A model generated the notes under the pieces. The model worked only from the letters and a program-made list of their open reading frames with translations, did no database searches and was not told the DNA's origin. 64,000 nucleotides of DNA from Streptomyces sp. Sge12 (GTDB lineage: Bacteria > Actinomycetota > Actinomycetes > Streptomycetales > Streptomycetaceae): assembly GCF_002080455.1 (NCBI RefSeq), contig NZ_CP020555.1:1984001-2048000 (forward strand), in the 5' to 3' direction. Shown piece after piece: positions 59,621 through 64,000 of the stretch (its first letter is position 1; every line of letters starts with the position of its first letter). The position numbers were made by a program, and so were the translations under genes.

Positions 59621-60610
59621 ATGGCGAGGATCGACATCGAGGCCTATGCGAAGGGGGTCCTCGACGGGAAGCGCGCGTTCATCGCGCGCGCGATCACTCT
59701 GGTCGAGTCCACCCTGCCCGCTCACCGGGTGCTGGCGCAGGGCCTGTTGACAGAGCTGCTGCCGCATGCGGGGCGGGCCCGTCGGATCGGCATCAGCGGT
59801 GTGCCGGGGGTGGGCAAGTCCACCTTCATCGACGCCTTCGGCACGATGCTGACGGGGCTCGGCCACCGGGTGGCGGTGCTCGCGGTGGACCCGTCGTCGA
59901 CGCGCACGGGCGGCTCCATCCTGGGCGACAAGACCCGGATGGAGCGGCTGTCGGTGGACCCGGCGGCGTTCGTGCGGCCATCGCCCTCGGCGGGCACGCT
60001 GGGCGGGGTCGCCAAGGCCACCCGCGAGTCGATGATCGTGATGGAGGCGGCGGGCTACGACGTGGTCCTCGTCGAAACCGTCGGCGTGGGCCAGTCGGAG
60101 ACCACGGTGGCGGGAATGGTCGACTCCTTCCTGCTGCTCTCCCTGGCCCGTACGGGCGACCAGTTGCAGGGCATCAAGAAGGGCGTCCTGGAGCTGGCGG
60201 ACGTCCTGGCGGTGAACAAGGCGGACGGCCCGCACGAGCGGGACGCGAAGGCCGCGGCCAGGGAACTCTCGGGCGCGCTGCGGCTGATGCACCCGGTGGA
60301 CGCGGCCTGGACCCCGCCGGTGCTGACGTGCAGCGCGCGGGAGTCGACCGGGCTGGACGAGGTGTGGAACCGCCTCGAACAGCACCGGACCCTGCTGGAC
60401 GCGGGGGGCCGGCTGGCGGCGAAGCGGGCGGACCAGCAGGTGGAGTGGACCTGGTCGATGGTCCGCGACGAACTGCTGGAACGCCTGCGGGCGAACCCGG
60501 CGGTACGGGACCTCGCGCCGGGCCTGGAGTCCGCGGTCCGGGCGGGCACGGTCACGCCGACATCGGCGGCGGACCGCATCCTGGCGGCCTTCGGGAACCC
60601 CGGGAACTGA
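59621..60610 (+). CDS. meaB: Methylmalonyl-CoA mutase-associated GTPase MeaB
   Basis: 329 aa G3E-family GTPase. Walker A GVPGVGKST at 60-68, switch regions VDPSSTRTGGSILGDKTRM and ETVGVGQSE, and base-recognition NKAD. MeaB gates cobalamin loading and protects the mutase from inactivation. ATG at 59621, 10 bp after mutB. The usual name argK/LAO-transporter is an old misnomer for this family. Confidence 0.94.
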   Translation: MARIDIEAYAKGVLDGKRAFIARAITLVESTLPAHRVLAQGLLTELLPHAGRARRIGISGVPGVGKSTFIDAFGTMLTGLGHRVAVLAVDPSSTRTGGSILGDKTRMERLSVDPAAFVRPSPSAGTLGGVAKATRESMIVMEAAGYDVVLVETVGVGQSETTVAGMVDSFLLLSLARTGDQLQGIKKGVLELADVLAVNKADGPHERDAKAAARELSGALRLMHPVDAAWTPPVLTCSARESTGLDEVWNRLEQHRTLLDAGGRLAAKRADQQVEWTWSMVRDELLERLRANPAVRDLAPGLESAVRAGTVTPTSAADRILAAFGNPGN

Positions 60611-60615
60611 CGGCG

Positions 60616-60650
60616 GGCCGGCGGTGCGCCTTCCGGCGCCGCCGCCGGCC
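60616..60650. terminator. GC-rich hairpin between convergent meaB and NACHT-LRR genes
   Basis: GGCCGGCGGTGCGCC (60616-60630) pairs with GGCGCCGCCGCCGGCC (60635-60650) with one bulge and a TTCC tetraloop. It begins 5 bp after the meaB stop and ends just before the stop of the convergent gene. Confidence 0.65.
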
Positions 60651-60652
60651 GG

Positions 60653-63600
60653 TCAGTCTGTGGAGAAGTCCCACTCCTGCGCGTCGTCCCACGCGGTCAG
60701 CCGGGGGAACACCGCGCCCAGGCGCTCGATCGCCTCGGACATCGCGCCGTCCCCCTCCGCGCCCACGAGGGTCAGGGCGGTCACGGTGGGCAGGGTGGCG
60801 CCGGCCGGCAGGAACGCGAAGGACGCGGCCGACACCGTCAGATGGACGAGTGAGCGCAGGTCGCGGATCTCGCACCAGTCGGCCTCGGAGGCCGGGCTGG
60901 ACGCCGCGTTGAGGCGTAGCTCGCGCAGCGTGGAGAACGCGCCGAGCCCCCCGAGGCCCGCGGCGGGAGCCACCGCCCCGGTCACCATCAGCACACCCAG
61001 CGGGGCGTGGGACGGCAGCAACTGCGGCGACCAGGTCATCCCCGCGGGGCCGCTCAACGCGAACTCCTCCAGCTCCCCGAGCCGGGCCACCACCTCCAGG
61101 CCGACGTCCGGCCGGAAGCTCTTGACGCCCAGCCGCCTGATCGGCAGGCCGTCGATGCCGGAGAGGTCGGCCAGTTCCGGGCAGTGGTTGAGGCCGAGGT
61201 CCCGCAGGGCGGACTGCCCCCTCAGGAAGCCCAGGTCGGACACCGTGGGATGCGCGAGGATCAGCTCGGTGAGGCCGTACCGGCCGATGTAGCCGGCCAG
61301 GGCTTCCAGTGACACCTCGCTCCTGACGTCCAGACTGGTCGGCCGGAGTCCGGGGCGTTCCAGTTGGTGCAGTTGCTCGTCCGAACGGATCGAGTACCTG
61401 AGGTCCGACGGATCGAGCTGCGCAATCACCTCGTCGGCGTAGTCGGTGCAGTCGAAGCGCGACCAGGACCACAGGAGCTGGGACCGGACTTCGAGCGAGG
61501 GGTGCGTGGCGAACTGGGCGAGGAACCTGATCGCGGCGTCCGACGTGACGTGGGAGGCTGCGACGACCACGAGGACCGCTTGCGCGTGGTCGAGCTTCTC
61601 CGGTCCCGGGAGCAGGCCCAGGATCAGCGGACCGACCTCCGCGAGAGCGCGCGCCTGGGTGGGGCTCGACGGCGGGATGAGGGTGGCCGTGCGTTCCTCG
61701 ACGGCCGCCCGCGTGTCGGGGTCGAGGGTCGTCGCGTGCTCCAGGCAGGCGGTGGCCAGCAGGTAGACGCGGGCGCGGGTGCGCGGGTCGGACGCATCGT
61801 CTCCCAGGGCGAGCAGGTCCCGCAGCAGGGTGACGCGCTCGGCGGGCCGTGCGAGGGCGACCGCCATGCGGATGACGTCCTCCCACTGGTCGTCGTCGGC
61901 ACGGGAGACGAGCAGGCCGAAGTCACCCTCCTCCACGGCGGCCCGCGCGCCGAGGAAGTCCTGGAAGGTGCGGTGGATGAAGACCACCGTGTCGGGAGCC
62001 GGTTCCTGGAGGAGCCCGCTGCGCTGGAGGAAGTGCTCGAAGACCGCGGGTGCCTGACCCAGGACGGCCGCTTCCGGGACCGACGGCAGGGCCCGGGCGA
62101 TGATGTCCTCGGCACGGGTCCGGTCCATCTCGGTACGGCCGTTCTTGATCAGCCAGTACGCGAGGCGTTGCAGGAGGTCGAGCTGTGGCTCCTCCCGCAG
62201 TTGCGGGACCTTCATGTCCCGCTCGCGGTCCCGGCGGCTGAGCAGCATGGAGAGCGCCGCCTCGTAGAGGTCCTTGCGGCCCTGCGGGAGGTAGCCGTGC
62301 CGGTCCCGGTGGAGGGCGCAGATCAGTCCGCACATCAGGGGGTTGGTGGCGAGGAGCCCGAGATCGGGTTTGATCCGCACGGCGGTGAGCAGTTGGGTCT
62401 CGTACGTGCGCAGGCCCTGGTCCTCGTCCCCGCCGTCGCGAGCCGCGCCGTGCCACCGCTTGATGAAGGTGGCGATGTTCGCGGGGCCCATGGCGGACAG
62501 GGTCAGCTCGGTGAAGTCCTCCTCCGCGAGCCAGTCTGCCCCGACGGCGGAGGGGCGGGAGGTGACGAGCCAGCGGTTGTCGCCGCCGTAGGTGTCCATC
62601 AGGTCCCGCAGCCATCCACGGGCCCGCTCCCGCTCCTGGTCGGGGATCTCGTCGATGCCGTCGATCAGGATCAGGCCGCGGCCGGTCGTCAGGACGCGGT
62701 GCGCCCAGCCGTGGGGCTGCTCGGCGGCGAGCGGGCAGCCGGAGGAGGCCAGGAACTCCGCGGCAGCGGGCAGCCGTTCCCCGTGGCGGGTGAGCGTGCG
62801 CAGGGGCAGGACGAAGGGGATGCGGTCGTAGAGGTAGTCCATCTGCGGCGCGAGGTCCTGGCGGGCGGCGGTCACGGCCAGCCACTGCACCAGGGTGGAC
62901 TTCCCGGAGCCCGCTTCGCCCCGGAGCAGCACCCGGGGGCTGCCGGCCAGCGCCTGATCGGCGGGTGCGGGCGCCACCGACCGGCTGATCCCGTGCTCGA
63001 AGAAGAAGGCGGACATGTTCTGCAGGACCGCCGCGCGCTCCGCCCTCGGCGCAGCGGCCGGGCGGTCCTGGTCCTGCCGGTCCGTCAGCCGCTGCGCAAG
63101 CGGGGCCGACGTCGCCTCCAGGCTCAGGTACGCCGCGTCCAGGGGCCACCGGGTCGGGGTGTTGCTGAGGTCGATGCCGTAGATGGTCAGCCTGCCGTGC
63201 TTCTTCTCCACGTACGGGAGGTACAGCTGCTCGAACGCCGCGTCCTCGGCTCCGGGCAGCGGATCGCGGCGGATCAGTTCGTCGACCTTGGCCGTCAGCT
63301 CGGCGATCCCCCGGGTCTGCTGCACCAGGGCGTGCGCCACGAACGTCGAGCGCTGCGTGAAGAACTGCAGGATGTGCAGGGACGCGGCGTCGACGAGCCG
63401 TTCGTAGAAGTACGTGGCGTCGGCGCTGAGTTCCCGCTCGGGGCGGCCGCTCACGGCGCGCAGTTCCCGGGCGAAGGCCGCGGAGCCGAGCCGGACGGCG
63501 TCCAGGTCGGTGATCGTCAGCTCGCCGAGGCCGCGCAGGGTCTGCGCGAGGGCGTCGGTGACGGCCTGCTGTTCGTCCGCGGTGATCGGGCGCTCGCCGG

Positions 63601-63811
63601 TGCGCAGGGCCTGTTGCACCAGCTTGGCGGCGAGCGTCCGGAGGTCGGTTTCCGTGAGCGAGCGCTTCTCGCCCGTGAAGGAAACGTGGCCCGAGATGCG
63701 GATCGGCTTGTCGACGAGGCCTGCCCCGGCGCCCTCGGTGACGAACAGTTTCTTGACGAGGGGCCCGATGGCCGCCGAGGCCAGCCGGATGCCGATGGTC
63801 CCGGGCTCCAT
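60653..63811 (-). CDS. NACHT-domain leucine-rich-repeat protein (bacterial NLR-like)
   Basis: 1052 aa. An N-terminal helical domain (residues 1-190, probably the NACHT N-terminal helical type) is followed by a NACHT STAND ATPase. Its Walker A GEAGSGKST is at 298-306 and Walker B ILIDGIDE at 381-388, with the extra acidic residue typical of NACHT; LVTSRPSAVG is the sensor region. Helical repeats follow, and from about residue 840 leucine-rich repeats (LSLEALAGYIG, LRDLGLNHCPELADLSGIDG, STLRELRLNA). Bacterial proteins of this plan include phage-defence NLRs. No separate effector domain such as a nuclease or TIR is evident. Start: ATG at 63811 with GGGGGG four nt before it. Confidence 0.9.
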   Translation of the reverse strand: MEPGTIGIRLASAAIGPLVKKLFVTEGAGAGLVDKPIRISGHVSFTGEKRSLTETDLRTLAAKLVQQALRTGERPITADEQQAVTDALAQTLRGLGELTITDLDAVRLGSAAFARELRAVSGRPERELSADATYFYERLVDAASLHILQFFTQRSTFVAHALVQQTRGIAELTAKVDELIRRDPLPGAEDAAFEQLYLPYVEKKHGRLTIYGIDLSNTPTRWPLDAAYLSLEATSAPLAQRLTDRQDQDRPAAAPRAERAAVLQNMSAFFFEHGISRSVAPAPADQALAGSPRVLLRGEAGSGKSTLVQWLAVTAARQDLAPQMDYLYDRIPFVLPLRTLTRHGERLPAAAEFLASSGCPLAAEQPHGWAHRVLTTGRGLILIDGIDEIPDQERERARGWLRDLMDTYGGDNRWLVTSRPSAVGADWLAEEDFTELTLSAMGPANIATFIKRWHGAARDGGDEDQGLRTYETQLLTAVRIKPDLGLLATNPLMCGLICALHRDRHGYLPQGRKDLYEAALSMLLSRRDRERDMKVPQLREEPQLDLLQRLAYWLIKNGRTEMDRTRAEDIIARALPSVPEAAVLGQAPAVFEHFLQRSGLLQEPAPDTVVFIHRTFQDFLGARAAVEEGDFGLLVSRADDDQWEDVIRMAVALARPAERVTLLRDLLALGDDASDPRTRARVYLLATACLEHATTLDPDTRAAVEERTATLIPPSSPTQARALAEVGPLILGLLPGPEKLDHAQAVLVVVAASHVTSDAAIRFLAQFATHPSLEVRSQLLWSWSRFDCTDYADEVIAQLDPSDLRYSIRSDEQLHQLERPGLRPTSLDVRSEVSLEALAGYIGRYGLTELILAHPTVSDLGFLRGQSALRDLGLNHCPELADLSGIDGLPIRRLGVKSFRPDVGLEVVARLGELEEFALSGPAGMTWSPQLLPSHAPLGVLMVTGAVAPAAGLGGLGAFSTLRELRLNAASSPASEADWCEIRDLRSLVHLTVSAASFAFLPAGATLPTVTALTLVGAEGDGAMSEAIERLGAVFPRLTAWDDAQEWDFSTD

Positions 63812-63876
63812 GCAACCCCCCGCAGCGTAGCGACCGTTACCCGGATCGTAGCGGCCGCACACGCTGCACCGGAGGG

Positions 63877-64000
63877 TTACGCCCCGACGAGTACCGGGCC
63901 GCCGGCGCCCAGCGCCTCGCGCAGGATGCGGGTCTGCTCGACCTTGTTGTCGGTGGCGAGCAGCGCGGACAGGACGGCGATACGGGCCTGGCCGGCGCGC
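63877..64000 (-). CDS. Unidentified protein, C-terminal 41 residues, cut by window edge
   Basis: The last 41 codons of a minus-strand gene, ending in TAA at 63877. The peptide RAGQARIAVLSALLATDNKV followed by EQTRILREALGAGGPVLVGA is helical and has no diagnostic motif. Codon use is typical of the window, with G or C at most third positions. It stops 66 bp before the NACHT-LRR start in the same direction, so it may be cotranscribed with it. Identity needs the sequence beyond the edge. Confidence 0.5.
   Translation of the reverse strand, partial: RAGQARIAVLSALLATDNKVEQTRILREALGAGGPVLVGA

Overview
The window is chromosomal DNA from a high-GC actinobacterium, almost certainly a Streptomyces. Evidence: about 70-73% G+C, GTG and TTG starts, many 4-bp ATGA/GTGA/TTGA gene overlaps, a SepF paralogue, an iron box of the DmdR/IdeR type and a Pnkp-Hen1 pair. 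No rRNA, tRNA, CRISPR array, insertion sequence or prophage was seen. About 50 genes are supported.

Region 1 (265-18238) reads as one catabolic unit for collagen and hydroxyproline. It holds an oligopeptide ABC importer (265-6152), a GntR/FCD repressor (6386-7099), an ornithine-cyclodeaminase-like reductase, two proline-racemase-family enzymes, a DapA-family lyase/deaminase, a three-subunit FAD/2Fe-2S D-hydroxyproline-type dehydrogenase (11139-14168), a secreted M9 collagenase (14286-16670) and an Xaa-Pro aminopeptidase (16844-18238). Five copies of a short palindrome (core ATGT-S-ACAT) sit in front of the transporter, the repressor, the lyase, the dehydrogenase and the collagenase/peptidase pair. 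Two of them lie inside nearly identical -35/-10 promoters. This is the most interesting system in the window.

Region 2 (18278-20831) is a histidine kinase, a response regulator and a VanZ-like membrane protein. Region 3 (21020-29749) looks like an aryl-CoA, probably 2-aminobenzoate (anthranilate), degradation locus: CoA ligase, PaaX-type regulator, acyl-CoA dehydrogenase, RidA, a monooxygenase/old-yellow-enzyme fusion and an enoyl-CoA hydratase. Two distant promoters share a TGACTGCCGTCAC element. A GNAT protein and a SnoaL-like gene with a SoxR/MerR-type promoter lie inside it. Region 4 (29924-38608) has an anti-sigma-type ATPase, arginine deiminase and catabolic ornithine carbamoyltransferase, a secreted protein, the RNA-repair pair Pnkp-Hen1 and a homocysteine S-methyltransferase with a 178-bp inverted-repeat leader.

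Region 5 (38808-45090) is mixed: a luciferase-like oxidoreductase, two small Streptomyces proteins, a MazG-type hydrolase overlapping an ATPase, a SepF homologue, an iron-box DUF2470 protein and a quinone oxidoreductase. Region 6 (45190-52976) is an eight-gene sulfonate-type operon: dioxygenase, flavin reductase, SsuABC-like transporter, FMN monooxygenase and an AprA/AprB-like flavoprotein-ferredoxin pair. It is followed by 1.35 kb without a convincing gene but with long imperfect repeats (52977-54327). Region 7 (54328-60610) is a ROK regulator and methylmalonyl-CoA mutase mutA-mutB with its chaperone meaB. The window closes with a large NACHT-LRR protein (60653-63811) and a gene cut by the edge.
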